This document shows, in pieces, positions 18,978 through 28,357 of a DNA stretch of 50,891 nucleotides. The translations under genes and the position numbers were made by a program. How positions within the stretch are numbered: position 1 is the stretch's first letter; each line of letters begins with the position of its first letter. The DNA comes from an uncultured Lachnospiraceae bacterium (lineage in GTDB: Bacteria > Bacillota > Clostridia > Lachnospirales > Lachnospiraceae), in NCBI GenBank assembly GCA_949743325.1, contig CATJTQ010000101.1, positions 1 to 50,891 of the forward strand, given 5' to 3'. The notes below the pieces were generated by a model. The model was given only the letters and a program-made list of their open reading frames with translations. It ran no database searches and was not told the origin of the DNA.

Positions 18978-20114
18978 ATGGGAAAAAGTTTTGACACTAC
19001 AAAGCGCGATTCACAAGGTACTGAGGTAGCTCCAATATCCCCCGAAAATTTTGATTTAGATGCATATGCAGATTATGAAGCTGCACTACTTGACTCCAAC
19101 AAAAAATTCACTGAAAAAAACAGCGGTCTTTTAGTATATCGCAGAGTTCGTGCTAATGGAGTATTCTATGATAAATGCCGAGACTTTAAAGACTCACTTG
19201 AACTTCAATTGGGCGCACTTAAAGCAAGCATGGCATACAAAGCTGATATTGCAAACTTTCTTGAACCATGGTATGGAATTGGCTATATTGCCGCATGTTT
19301 TGGTTGTGACTATGAATGGTCAGAAAATCAGGCTCCCAGCGTAAAACAGCCGTTTTCCTGTGCAGAGGATATTTTAAATGCAGATTATAAACCTATTCAT
19401 GAGACATCTATCGGCAAACATATACTTGAAATGGAAGAATACTTTCTTGAAAAGACAAAAGGAAAGCTGCCAATATCGTTTTGTGACATCCAAGCTCCAC
19501 TAAATATGCTGTCATATTTACTTCCAATTACAGATTTATTTATGGAAATATATGATGATCCAGATTCTGTTGAAAAGGCTGCACAACTAACCGGAGACTT
19601 ACTTATTGAATTTCTAAAAAAGCAAGAAACATTATTAGGAGACTGTCTTGCCCGACCAGGACACGGATTTGCAAGCAGTAGAATGTTCACAGGGGCAGGA
19701 ATGAGCGATGATAATTCAATTATGATAAAGTCTGATGATTACGCTGATCTATTCCAAAAGACTGATGAAAAAATCGGTGAAGCATTTGGGGGGACAGTTT
19801 ATCATTCATGCGGAACTTGGGAAAATAAAATTGATTTAGTAAAAGGATTTCAGCATCTGACAACTGTTGATGGCGCCTTCACAATTGAAACTGATCCATC
19901 TCCAAATAATCCTGAAGTATTTGCCAAAGGATTTGCAGGAACTGGTATTGTAGTAAATGCCCGTGCTGTTGGAAACTGTGAAGACAGTTTCAATGCCTTT
20001 AACAAACTGTGGACACCGAACCAAAAAATGATAGCTGTAACATACTGTGAAACCCCTGAAGAGCAGGAAAAACTATATAATATGCTTCATGGACTAGAAA
20101 ACAGTTGTCTATAA
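18978..20114 (+). CDS. HemE/MtaA-family zinc methyltransferase
   Basis: Member of the uroporphyrinogen-decarboxylase fold family, 378 residues. It carries H276-x-C278 (YHSCGTW) and C357 (AVTYCE), matching the H-x-C...C zinc site of corrinoid:thiol methyltransferases such as MtaA/MtbA, including the spacing of almost 80 residues. True decarboxylases lack this site. I therefore infer methyl transfer from a methyl-corrinoid protein to a thiol. No corrinoid protein or reductive activator lies nearby. ATG 18978 has GAAAGGAT nine bases upstream; an in-frame TTG at 18942 overlaps repeat copy 2 and is rejected. Confidence 0.78.
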   Translation: MGKSFDTTKRDSQGTEVAPISPENFDLDAYADYEAALLDSNKKFTEKNSGLLVYRRVRANGVFYDKCRDFKDSLELQLGALKASMAYKADIANFLEPWYGIGYIAACFGCDYEWSENQAPSVKQPFSCAEDILNADYKPIHETSIGKHILEMEEYFLEKTKGKLPISFCDIQAPLNMLSYLLPITDLFMEIYDDPDSVEKAAQLTGDLLIEFLKKQETLLGDCLARPGHGFASSRMFTGAGMSDDNSIMIKSDDYADLFQKTDEKIGEAFGGTVYHSCGTWENKIDLVKGFQHLTTVDGAFTIETDPSPNNPEVFAKGFAGTGIVVNARAVGNCEDSFNAFNKLWTPNQKMIAVTYCETPEEQEKLYNMLHGLENSCL

Positions 20115-20162
20115 AAATATAGCTGCACGTCTCCAGACGTCAAACCTGTACCGGAGGATAAT

Positions 20163-21488
20163 ATGAAAAAAAGAAATTTTATCAACATAATATTATTATG
20201 TACACTTCTGTTTTGCAGTTTACATAATGTAACAGTTGCCTATGCAGAAGATGGATGGCCCAAAAGTCCTGATATAAATGCTGCATCCGCAATTATAATG
20301 GAAGTTGAATCAGGGGCAATCCTTTACGAAAAAAATTCTCACGACCAGCACTATCCAGCAAGTATTACCAAAATTATGACTACACTGCTTGCATTGGAAA
20401 AATGTACTTTAAGTGACACTGTACATTTTTCAAAAGATTCTGTCTACAATGTAGAAGGTACCCAAGTCGGTATAACACCTGACGAAGAGCTTCCACTAGA
20501 AGAATGTCTATACGGCATTATGTTAGCTTCAGGAAATGAGGTTGCTTATGCGGTTGCTGAACACACCGGAGGTAATTTAGATAACTTTATCAAAATGATG
20601 AATACTCGTGCTTCAGAACTTGGCTGCACTAATACTCATTTCAACAACCCCCACGGACTGCCAGATGAAAATCATTACACAAGCGCATATGATATGGCAC
20701 TTATTTCACGTCAGGCATATTTAAATGAAACTTTTAGAAATATTTCTTCAACAAAATATCATGTAATTCCTCCAACAAACCTTTATGGAGAGGAACGAGC
20801 AATTGCAAACCACCACAAACTACTTACAAATTCATCTGTTCATTATGACTATTGTACCGGCGGAAAAACAGGTTACACAAATGCCGCCAGATACAATCTG
20901 GTTACTTTTGCAGAAAAAGACGGTATGAAACTTATCTGTGTAATTATGAAAGATGAAGAAAGCGCATTTCAATATGCTGATACAACGAACCTATTCAACT
21001 ATTGCTTTGACAATTTTCATAAGGTTGACATAAACAATTCAGGGCTTGGAACTAATTTAGCAAGTTCAGGATTATTCCCATTAGAAAACACTGTTTTCAC
21101 TGATAATACAACTTCAATTTCGTTTGATGATAACGCATACATTATAGTACCAAATTCTATTGACCAATCAGCGATAACAACAAGCGTAAATCACAGTGAA
21201 AACAATACAACATATATCCAGTATGCATACAATGAACATTCCCTTGGTAAACTGCCAGTAAAATATGAAACATTGACATCAAAACCAATGGCAACAACAG
21301 CATCAGATGAAAAACAAGGCAAAGAATTTGTTAAAATCAATGTAAGAATCATCTTATATGCAGCCATAGGAATCATCACTGCTGCTTTAATTATACTTGT
21401 AATTCTAAAGCTTATAACAAACAATCACTATTCCTCTACACTTAAATTTACAAGACAACGCAGAGCGTGGAAAGAGAGACGTAAATAG
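20163..21488 (+). CDS. D-alanyl-D-alanine carboxypeptidase (S11)
   Basis: Exported penicillin-binding protein that trims the terminal D-Ala of peptidoglycan stem peptides. The 441 residues begin with a signal peptide (about 1-28). The catalytic motifs are all present: S67-I-T-K70, S123-G-N125 and K235-T-G237. A linker follows, then a C-terminal membrane segment (about 394-416) and a basic cytoplasmic tail (RQRRAWKERRK), so the protein is membrane-anchored by a helix rather than the usual amphipathic tail. It is 48 bp after the methyltransferase gene, with a short hairpin between and the SD CCGGAGG. Confidence 0.93.
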   Translation: MKKRNFINIILLCTLLFCSLHNVTVAYAEDGWPKSPDINAASAIIMEVESGAILYEKNSHDQHYPASITKIMTTLLALEKCTLSDTVHFSKDSVYNVEGTQVGITPDEELPLEECLYGIMLASGNEVAYAVAEHTGGNLDNFIKMMNTRASELGCTNTHFNNPHGLPDENHYTSAYDMALISRQAYLNETFRNISSTKYHVIPPTNLYGEERAIANHHKLLTNSSVHYDYCTGGKTGYTNAARYNLVTFAEKDGMKLICVIMKDEESAFQYADTTNLFNYCFDNFHKVDINNSGLGTNLASSGLFPLENTVFTDNTTSISFDDNAYIIVPNSIDQSAITTSVNHSENNTTYIQYAYNEHSLGKLPVKYETLTSKPMATTASDEKQGKEFVKINVRIILYAAIGIITAALIILVILKLITNNHYSSTLKFTRQRRAWKERRK

Positions 21489-21493
21489 TAAGA

Positions 21494-21540
21494 TAATTAA
21501 AATGAGGTGTCGGACAATACCCGACACCTCATTTTAATTA
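21494..21540. terminator. Perfect 20-bp bidirectional terminator
   Basis: Arms 21494-21513 and 21521-21540 are perfect complements with a 7-base loop. The GC-rich core GAGGTGTCGG is flanked by A/T tracts on both sides, so it can stop transcription from both the carboxypeptidase (+) and the convergent coiled-coil gene (-). Confidence 0.92.
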
Positions 21541-21558
21541 CCGCATGTCACATTATGT

Positions 21559-22464
21559 CTATATATTAGCAAACATAGCCGCAATTTCTTCTGGTGACAA
21601 TTGTTTATTTGGATCATAATTTTCTGTATCAATTTGTATTGGACTAACCTTTGGTTCTTCTGAAATAGTTGACTCAGACGCCGGTACTTCTGCTGTTACA
21701 TCATCATTTGCAGAAGAAGTCATACCATCCGATACATCCGTACTTTGTGATAAAGTTTTATTTTCTGTACTACCAATATCATTGTTGTCATCAGATAAAG
21801 ATTTACATATACTCTTAATCTCATCATTTTGAGAAAAAAGTCTATCCAACAGTTCTAATATTTTATTCTGTTGACTTTGTAAGTCTGAAAAACTTCCTTT
21901 AAGAGAAGTATTGTCAGATAACGCACTTTCTAGCCGTTTTGACAAATCCGTATTCTGCACTTTAAGTTCATCAATCTGAGATTTAAGTACATTTAACTCT
22001 GATTTCATACTGTCAAACTCATCTTTAATATTTGAATTATTTTCCTGAGCGCTTAATTGCTCCAGCTGTTCCTCAACTTTTACAAGGACAGCTTTGGCAG
22101 TTATTTTTTGAGTCTTATTAACATTTTCGCTAAGATTTTTAATCTCATCTCTTAATTTCTTTTCAAAAACTTCAGGCAAAGACTTAACCTGCTTATATAT
22201 TAAAAATTCAGCTTTTTTATCTGAATTGCCGCCATTCATAGCTGTTCTATTAATGAAAATCTGATAAATATTAAGAGTCATAAGACACGCCATTAGAATA
22301 ATTAAAATACCAAATATAAGCGGAAACACAAAACCTTGAGCATAATAAAAAATCAACCATATTTCTATTAATAAAAATAAACCAATAACAGCTACACAGA
22401 TGAGCAGCTGCAGTAATTCATTATTTTTTTTCTTCAATTTATCTTTATTCACTTCCCCTGCCAA
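21559..22464 (-). CDS. Membrane coiled-coil protein with C-terminal LSPEEIAAMF motif
   Basis: A protein of 301 residues of unknown function. Two membrane segments (about 20-43 and 46-70) are followed by a long predicted coiled coil (about 95-215) and a Ser/Asp/Glu-rich disordered stretch. The protein ends in DPNKQLSPEEIAAMFANI, a short motif resembling the docking helix at the N-terminus of FliM/FliN (LSxxEIxALL). The tail may therefore dock to a partner; this is inference. TTG 22464 is preferred because GGAGG lies seven bases upstream; the in-frame ATG at 22482 has no SD. Confidence 0.75.
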   Translation of the reverse strand: MAGEVNKDKLKKKNNELLQLLICVAVIGLFLLIEIWLIFYYAQGFVFPLIFGILIILMACLMTLNIYQIFINRTAMNGGNSDKKAEFLIYKQVKSLPEVFEKKLRDEIKNLSENVNKTQKITAKAVLVKVEEQLEQLSAQENNSNIKDEFDSMKSELNVLKSQIDELKVQNTDLSKRLESALSDNTSLKGSFSDLQSQQNKILELLDRLFSQNDEIKSICKSLSDDNNDIGSTENKTLSQSTDVSDGMTSSANDDVTAEVPASESTISEEPKVSPIQIDTENYDPNKQLSPEEIAAMFANI

Positions 22465-22621
22465 CAATACTCCTCCTATCATTTCATATGTATAGACAAA
22501 TCATTAAATGTATATTAACATAAAATAATAATTTTATCAATTATAATGTTTTATAAAAAATAATTTAAAAATATCAATTTACTATATACAAATGGTTACA
22601 AATATTGTATATTTATGTATA

Positions 22622-22827
22622 GGTCAATATCTTTTTTAGAGTTTTAAGACATTGACCATAATTCTATCCCTACAGGGCACGGTTTACTCTTCTAGACCGA
22701 TATCTATCCCCCTGCCCTGTAACCTTTTAAATCAATTTCATATTGATATCTAATTTAATGTGCTCCACACCTTGTATTAATGGTGCCCTAACTGGACAAT
22801 CCATTTTTCTGTGTGCTGCACTTTTTT
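22622..22827 (+). promoter_or_regulatory. Structured leader with terminator-like end
   Basis: GGTCAAT (22622-22628) pairs with ATTGACC (22651-22657). ACAGGGCA (22672-22679) pairs with TGCCCTGT (22713-22720), enclosing CGGTTTA/TAGACCG (22680-22686/22693-22699). Further on, GTGCTCCACAC (22760-22770) pairs, with a 2x2 mismatch, with GTGTGCTGCAC (22811-22821), followed directly by six T. A second TGCCCT at 22784-22789 could compete for AGGGCA. The layout resembles an aptamer plus attenuator, but I recognise no known riboswitch class. Confidence 0.5.
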
Positions 22828-22859
22828 AAAAGAAAAAATAAGAAAGAAGGTTTATTATT

Positions 22860-24416
22860 ATGAAAAAACTGATAAAAAAAACTTGTGGTATTTTATTGGC
22901 TGCAACTTTAGCAATAGGCTCTTTAAATATTCTGCATACTACAAATGCTCAAGAAAAATTTGTTTGCAATGACAAGTTACAACTATACAGCGAAGGAGCA
23001 ATAGTTCCGATAAAAAATGATTTTGATTTAAAAAAACAAAATAAATCTATTTTTTCTAAAATTTTCTCTTATAATCAAGGTACAGTTGAGCAAACTATAT
23101 ATGAAGGACTATTAAACACTGAAGAAGAAATTAATATTTCTTCATACAATATTACGCCAGATGACTTAAGACAAATTATGCAGGATATTGTAAACACATG
23201 TCCTGATTTATTTTATGTTGCTGGAAGATACTCTCTCTATGTAGATGCAAATAATAAAGTCACTTCAGTTGTGCCAGGTTATCTTTTCTCTGGAAATGAA
23301 TTGGCCGAAAAGAAATCACAATATAAAACTAAAATGAATGAAATATTGTCCCAAATTGAAACTTCATGGTCCGATTTAGAAAAAATAGTTTTTGCACATG
23401 ACTACTTATGTCAAAATTTTGAATATGATACAGATTTAAAAAACTATGACGCTTACACTTTTTTCACAACTGGAAAAGGCGTTTGCCAAGCTTATACTAC
23501 TGTATTCTCCGGAATTATGAAAGAGCTCGGAATTGAAGTATCAACAGCAACCAGCGATGCGATGGGACATATTTGGAATGTTGTCAAACTTGATGGTAAG
23601 TGGTATCATGTCGACGTTACATGGGATGATCCTACTAATGATAAATTTGGGCTTGCATCTCACAACCATCTTCTTGTTAGTGATACGGCTTTTAATAAAG
23701 AAAGAAATTCATCTAATAAACATCATGATTGGGTTTCAAAATATACTTGTATTGATACAACATATGATAATTTTTACTGGATGACAGATAATATCTCAAC
23801 TCCATACAATTACCTTAACGGAAAATGGTATTACTCTTCTTACAACTCAACTAATAACACAACTGATATTTGTGAAGGAGACTTAAAAAACCGCGGAACA
23901 TCTATATATAATTTTGACAAATGGTTTGTCTATGGTTCTGACAGCTATTTTACCCGTACATACTGCGGAATGGATGTATATAATGGCACTCTTTATTTCA
24001 ACTCATGCGACACAATTTATTCATATTCACCTCAATCTGGGACTTCTGAATTTGTTAAACCTGATGTTGATGGAAGATTATGCGGACTTAGGGTAAATGG
24101 AAAGCAATTGGTATTTTCTTACACAAAAGACTACAATGCTTTCGGCTCATTGGCAGCCTATGAATTTCCAGAGAACCCAAATCCGCCGACTGAGCCAGCA
24201 CCAACAGTAAATCCAGACAATGCACAAGTCGGAGACTTGAATTTCGACAATAATGTAAACTTAGATGATGCAACAATTCTGCTTAAAGCGGCACTTAATA
24301 TTGCCCCATTAAATGAAAATCAATTAAAAGTTGCCGATATTGATAATGATGGTAATATTAACCTAACAGACGCAACACTTTGCTTAAAGCTTGCTCTTGG
24401 TATACCATTAAGTTAG
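22860..24416 (+). CDS. Secreted transglutaminase-like protein with dockerin
   Basis: An exported protein of 518 residues with a signal peptide (about 1-30). A transglutaminase/protease-like core has the triad C209 (GKGVCQAYT), H237 (GHIWNVV) and D252 (HVDVTWDDP), with the family's FAHDYLC helix before it. A beta-rich region of about 170 residues has Trp/Tyr-rich repeats (YLNGKWYYSSYN). A Pro-rich linker leads to a two-repeat type I-like dockerin (about 447-515; DLNFDNNVNLDDAT and DIDNDGNINLTDAT). Such proteins may act as cysteine proteases or crosslinkers. The dockerin implies attachment to a cohesin, none of which is visible here. The SD is AGAAAGAAGG. Confidence 0.88.
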   Translation: MKKLIKKTCGILLAATLAIGSLNILHTTNAQEKFVCNDKLQLYSEGAIVPIKNDFDLKKQNKSIFSKIFSYNQGTVEQTIYEGLLNTEEEINISSYNITPDDLRQIMQDIVNTCPDLFYVAGRYSLYVDANNKVTSVVPGYLFSGNELAEKKSQYKTKMNEILSQIETSWSDLEKIVFAHDYLCQNFEYDTDLKNYDAYTFFTTGKGVCQAYTTVFSGIMKELGIEVSTATSDAMGHIWNVVKLDGKWYHVDVTWDDPTNDKFGLASHNHLLVSDTAFNKERNSSNKHHDWVSKYTCIDTTYDNFYWMTDNISTPYNYLNGKWYYSSYNSTNNTTDICEGDLKNRGTSIYNFDKWFVYGSDSYFTRTYCGMDVYNGTLYFNSCDTIYSYSPQSGTSEFVKPDVDGRLCGLRVNGKQLVFSYTKDYNAFGSLAAYEFPENPNPPTEPAPTVNPDNAQVGDLNFDNNVNLDDATILLKAALNIAPLNENQLKVADIDNDGNINLTDATLCLKLALGIPLS

Positions 24417-24543
24417 TTTTTTAACTACTTACAATGTATAATCTTCCCCAATTTACAGATACTAACAACATAAACGTTGTGGCAATGCTTAATTTTAAGA
24501 CAGTCACTATCTGAAAAACATTAAATGGAGGAAAGATTTAAAG

Positions 24544-25092
24544 ATGAAAGCAACTGGAATAGTTAGAAGAATAGACGATTTAGGAAGAGTTGTAGTTCCG
24601 AAAGAAATACGCCGCACACTCCGTATAAGAGAAGGAGATCCTCTGGAAATTTTTACTGACAGAGAAGGCGAAATAATATTAAAAAAATATTCTCCCATTG
24701 GAGAGTTAAGCTTATTTTCTCAACAATATGCAGATTCTCTTGCCCAGACAAGCGGTCATATTGTATGCATAACTGACCGTGACCAAGTAATTGCCATGTC
24801 AGGCGGACCCAAAAAAGAATTTTTAGGAAAAGAAATCAGTCCTCAACTTGACAATGCAATTACAGAAAGAGAATTTATAACAGCTTCAAAAGATGAAAAA
24901 AAATATGTTAAAATTGCAGAAAATACTCCTGATGAATACCCATATCAAACTATAAGCCCTATCATTTGCGAGGGTGACGCTATCGGTGCTGTATGTCTTT
25001 TAGGAAAAGATGCTCACCATAAAATGGGGGAAGTAGAGCAGAAACTTGCCGCAAGTGCTGCAGGTTTTCTTGGAAGACAACTAGAACAGTAA
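24544..25092 (+). CDS. spoVT: Stage V sporulation protein T, AbrB family
   Basis: Transcription factor of forespore gene expression. The 182 residues comprise an N-terminal AbrB swapped-hairpin DNA-binding domain (1-50: TGIVRRIDDLGRVVVPKEIR) and a C-terminal GAF-like domain (about 55-180). Length and both domains match SpoVT rather than the shorter AbrB or Abh. The SD GGAGGAAAG precedes the ATG. Its presence supports an endospore-forming host. It is convergent with the ABC permease gene across a shared hairpin. Confidence 0.93.
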   Translation: MKATGIVRRIDDLGRVVVPKEIRRTLRIREGDPLEIFTDREGEIILKKYSPIGELSLFSQQYADSLAQTSGHIVCITDRDQVIAMSGGPKKEFLGKEISPQLDNAITEREFITASKDEKKYVKIAENTPDEYPYQTISPIICEGDAIGAVCLLGKDAHHKMGEVEQKLAASAAGFLGRQLEQ

Positions 25093-25110
25093 TTCAAATA
25101 GTAACTTATT

Positions 25111-25152
25111 ATAAGCCGAAGAGTTAATATTTAACCTTCGGTTTATATTTTT
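25111..25152. terminator. Terminator between spoVT and the ABC permease
   Basis: ATAAGCCGAAG (25111-25121) pairs with CTTCGGTTTAT (25136-25146), with one G-T pair, followed by ATTTTTC. The arm overlaps the last codons of the convergent permease gene. Confidence 0.75.
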
Positions 25153-26302
25153 CTAAAATAATTCCCATACTACTAAACAACAATGCTGCAAAAAACAATT
25201 TAACCTGATTCAAAAAACTGTACACAGATTGCAGATAATATGCTGTAGGCAATATACTCCTAATAAATTTAACAGGCTTCACTATATCTCCAAAATCAAC
25301 AAATACTGGACATACTATTAAACTTACAACTACTAAAATTGGAATTAATGTACAATAGACATAAATACTTTTAATAAACACATATATAAAATTTGCAAAT
25401 CCTGCAGCAAGAAACATATAAGTTGACATAATTAACATCTCTCTTACAAAATCAGTCGACAATCCTGTCAAAAAAATTGCAATAAGACTACAAAATGCAA
25501 CCGGAAAAACGGATAACAAAATATATAAATAATTGAAAAAAGGTCTTTTTACAACTCTTATTCTACCCCATGTCCCCTTTTTATCATCTCCATCCAGCAT
25601 AATAACTCCACTCATAGACGCTACTAATATAAGAACTGAAAGCATACCCCTTACAGGAAGCATATAATAATTTGAACCACTCTGATTTAACATTATATTA
25701 TCAGAACCATCTGCATACTCAAACGCAAACATCATCTGCCTATGCCTGTTATTATTAAAATATCCTTTTAATTTTGAATTCGCATCATTTTCAGACATAT
25801 CATTAAAATGTTTCTCATGCATAAAATCATCCAAAATACTAAATGCAGCGCAAGAAAACATTTCTCCTAAGACAATCTCATTTACAACCTTAACACTTAC
25901 AGATGAATTTCTTGTTATAACTTTTACTATACCATCTAAAGAAGAATTCTGCATATCGCCGTCTCTGTAAAATTCATTCACCAACTTATCTATTTCCGGC
26001 GGAATTATATATCCACATTCGACTTTTTCCATCAATACATCTCTTCGAAGCTGATCCTCATTTTCACAAATATAAAATGAAACCACATCTGTTGAATCAT
26101 TTACAAGATTTTCAACAAAATCCTCCGCATATCCATTTTCATCTTCAGTAAAAATCGCAACATCTATTAATGCATTATTATCCTTGGCAAACGAATACAA
26201 CAAAAAAATCAAAAGTGGAATCAGAAGAAGTGTTATCTGAAACATAGGTTTTCTTAGTATTCTCTTCTGAAACAATACAAACCAAATTATAAACTTCCTC
26301 AT
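25124..26302 (-). CDS. ABC-2 type export permease
   Basis: Membrane subunit of an ABC exporter, 392 residues. It shows the ABC-2 (YhgE/YhaP-like) plan: one N-terminal membrane segment (about 20-38), a large extracytoplasmic loop (about 40-220) and five more segments in the C-terminal half. The SD AAGGAG lies before ATG 26302. It is 15 bp after a second permease and forms a heterodimer candidate with it. The substrate is unknown. Confidence 0.85.
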   Translation of the reverse strand: MRKFIIWFVLFQKRILRKPMFQITLLLIPLLIFLLYSFAKDNNALIDVAIFTEDENGYAEDFVENLVNDSTDVVSFYICENEDQLRRDVLMEKVECGYIIPPEIDKLVNEFYRDGDMQNSSLDGIVKVITRNSSVSVKVVNEIVLGEMFSCAAFSILDDFMHEKHFNDMSENDANSKLKGYFNNNRHRQMMFAFEYADGSDNIMLNQSGSNYYMLPVRGMLSVLILVASMSGVIMLDGDDKKGTWGRIRVVKRPFFNYLYILLSVFPVAFCSLIAIFLTGLSTDFVREMLIMSTYMFLAAGFANFIYVFIKSIYVYCTLIPILVVVSLIVCPVFVDFGDIVKPVKFIRSILPTAYYLQSVYSFLNQVKLFFAALLFSSMGIILEKYKPKVKY

Positions 26303-26317
26303 CTTAACACTCCTTTT

Positions 26318-27544
26318 TTATTTTGCTTTTAATTTAACAGTACCAGAAGCTACGAGCCGAATATGAATGCCATACAACAATGCTGCTAAAAATGCAAAAG
26401 TATACAATAAAATATTTATAAGCGGAGCAAATATATTTTGTCCGCTAATACATGCGCTAACATAATCAAATAAAACTCCTGTTGGCAAAAATCTTCCCAA
26501 ATACTGTACCCATTCTGGAAAATAAGATGATGGATAGAAAAAACCTGATATAAAGCCCATAATAACAGTTGAAAAAAATATAAATAACATTCCGCCAACG
26601 CCATCTCCAAATAACTCATACACAATAAGAATAAAACTGCACACAAGCAATATCGCAGGCAAAATCTTAATAAAAACAATACAATTAACCGGAAAGAAAA
26701 AATAAGTTACTATATTCTGTAAAAACAAAATAATAATTAGTAAAAAAAAGAAGTTTAATATAAAAAGTAAAAACAAAGAAATAAATTTCAATAACATCTG
26801 TTTATGAATTGATAATCCTATTCGTCTTAAAAGTGTTTTCAACACATCTTCCTGAACTCCTAACACGCTTCCGCAATTCAATCCCCAAAATAAAAATATC
26901 AATACTAATCCTGCTGATGCATAATAATGTACTACACTCAAATTATTTGTCGGTGAGACACGCTCCTCAACAATCATCTTTTTTCGTGAAAATATTTTCA
27001 TTGCATATCTTTCCGCCAGCTCATCCGAATCATGTTTATAAATATAATTCCAATTTTCATACATATCCTGCAGACCATAAACGCCTGCTTTTGCTTCCAT
27101 CATATAATTAGCTATCACATCTGAAAGACGTTTAAACAACAGACTTGAAATACCAGACTGCGCCGATCCAAACCTTAGTACAAGAGGCTTTTCATTTCCA
27201 TTATATACACTTTTTATATAATTTTCTGGAAATATCAGCAATGCATCAATAACTCCGCTTTCAAGCTTCTGTTTACCCTCATCCTCTGTCACCTTAGAAA
27301 ACTTACATACATACCTCAAATCATCCGTATGTTCAACTAAATAAATACCTAAATCAATAAATCTTATGTCACTCTCTTCAGCAACAACACCAACAGTAAT
27401 ACCAGAAATACCTTTAGGCTCTCTTCTTATACTAATCATCACAATTCCGCCTATAACAGCTCCAACAAAAATTGTAACCAAAAAAATTTTAGGAAAAAGT
27501 CGTAATACCCTTTTACATTCTAACTTAAAATATTCTAATACCAT
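26318..27544 (-). CDS. ABC-2 type export permease
   Basis: Second membrane subunit, 408 residues, with the same plan as its neighbour: an N-terminal segment (about 18-38), an extracytoplasmic domain (about 40-205, with an SxxSSLLFKR helix) and a C-terminal block of five or six segments. It lies between the ATPase gene (9 bp upstream) and the other permease, all on the minus strand. A paralogous permease pair with one ATPase is typical of exporters for lipids, peptides or drugs; nothing here identifies the cargo. Confidence 0.85.
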   Translation of the reverse strand: MVLEYFKLECKRVLRLFPKIFLVTIFVGAVIGGIVMISIRREPKGISGITVGVVAEESDIRFIDLGIYLVEHTDDLRYVCKFSKVTEDEGKQKLESGVIDALLIFPENYIKSVYNGNEKPLVLRFGSAQSGISSLLFKRLSDVIANYMMEAKAGVYGLQDMYENWNYIYKHDSDELAERYAMKIFSRKKMIVEERVSPTNNLSVVHYYASAGLVLIFLFWGLNCGSVLGVQEDVLKTLLRRIGLSIHKQMLLKFISLFLLFILNFFFLLIIILFLQNIVTYFFFPVNCIVFIKILPAILLVCSFILIVYELFGDGVGGMLFIFFSTVIMGFISGFFYPSSYFPEWVQYLGRFLPTGVLFDYVSACISGQNIFAPLINILLYTFAFLAALLYGIHIRLVASGTVKLKAK

Positions 27545-27553
27545 AATTTTCCT

Positions 27554-28231
27554 CTATATCAACTTTCCCACAAGCATATGCACATTTCCATCATAACTTA
27601 GCTGATTTAACACACCATTTTTTAAAATATAATGTCTGTCGCACAAATTTATTTCCTGTTCTTCATGTGTAGCTAAGATTACAATACCGCCTCGAGATTT
27701 GAAATCTCTTATATATGTATGAATTCTCTCTTTACAAATTAAATCTAATGCAGCGCTGGGTTCATCCATAATAAGAATTTGAGGATTATAAGAAATTGCA
27801 CACCCAATACTTAAACGCTTTTTCATTCCACCTGACATCTTTGCAACTCTCACATTAAGAAAATCATTTATCCCCAACATTGCAAGCATCCCCTTCTCCA
27901 GTTCTTCTTTCATATTAAGCGGTGAGTCACAATACCATAACTTTAAATTATCTTTGGCAGTCAGTTCCTCTATAAGCGGTATACCTTGAGGAACATACCC
28001 AATTAAACTTTTTTTACATAATTTATTGTCAAGAAGTTCTTTTCCATTTACAGTAAACGAACCGCTATCTGCAGATAAAACCCCGGCTAATACGGATAAA
28101 AGTGTAGATTTACCACAACCATTAGCTCCCAATATACCAATACACTCACCACTGCAGCCATCAAAACAGATATCTTCCAACACGATTTTTTTTCTATAAC
28201 ATTTCTTTATATGCTGCACCTGTAACTCCAT
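27554..28231 (-). CDS. ABC transporter ATP-binding protein
   Basis: ATPase of the exporter, 225 residues. Walker A is GANGCGKST (about 34-42), the Q-loop is VPQG, the signature is MSGGMKKR, Walker B is ILIMDEPSAALD and the H-loop is ILATHEE. The signature and Walker B are complete, so the protein should be active. It is first of three genes, with the SD AGGAGG before ATG 28231. It is divergent from the zinc-ribbon protein gene. Confidence 0.94.
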   Translation of the reverse strand: MELQVQHIKKCYRKKIVLEDICFDGCSGECIGILGANGCGKSTLLSVLAGVLSADSGSFTVNGKELLDNKLCKKSLIGYVPQGIPLIEELTAKDNLKLWYCDSPLNMKEELEKGMLAMLGINDFLNVRVAKMSGGMKKRLSIGCAISYNPQILIMDEPSAALDLICKERIHTYIRDFKSRGGIVILATHEEQEINLCDRHYILKNGVLNQLSYDGNVHMLVGKLI

Positions 28232-28357
28232 ATATAACCTCCTAAGCCTAACCCTGTTATTAAGTTTATCATGTAAATATAATTATTGCAATATGCAGCA
28301 CCAATTGAACTTCATAAGCAATTAGTAATAATTTAAATATAAATAACTTAATTTTTC

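Noticed and set aside
18978-20114. Genuine uroporphyrinogen decarboxylase for haem synthesis
   Set aside because: The H-x-C...C zinc site fits MtaA/MtbA-type methyltransferases, and there are no other haem genes.
22622-22735. Cyclic di-GMP riboswitch
   Set aside because: ACAGGGCA recalls the GEMM core, but the conserved CACGCACAGGGCAAACC context and tetraloop receptor are absent.
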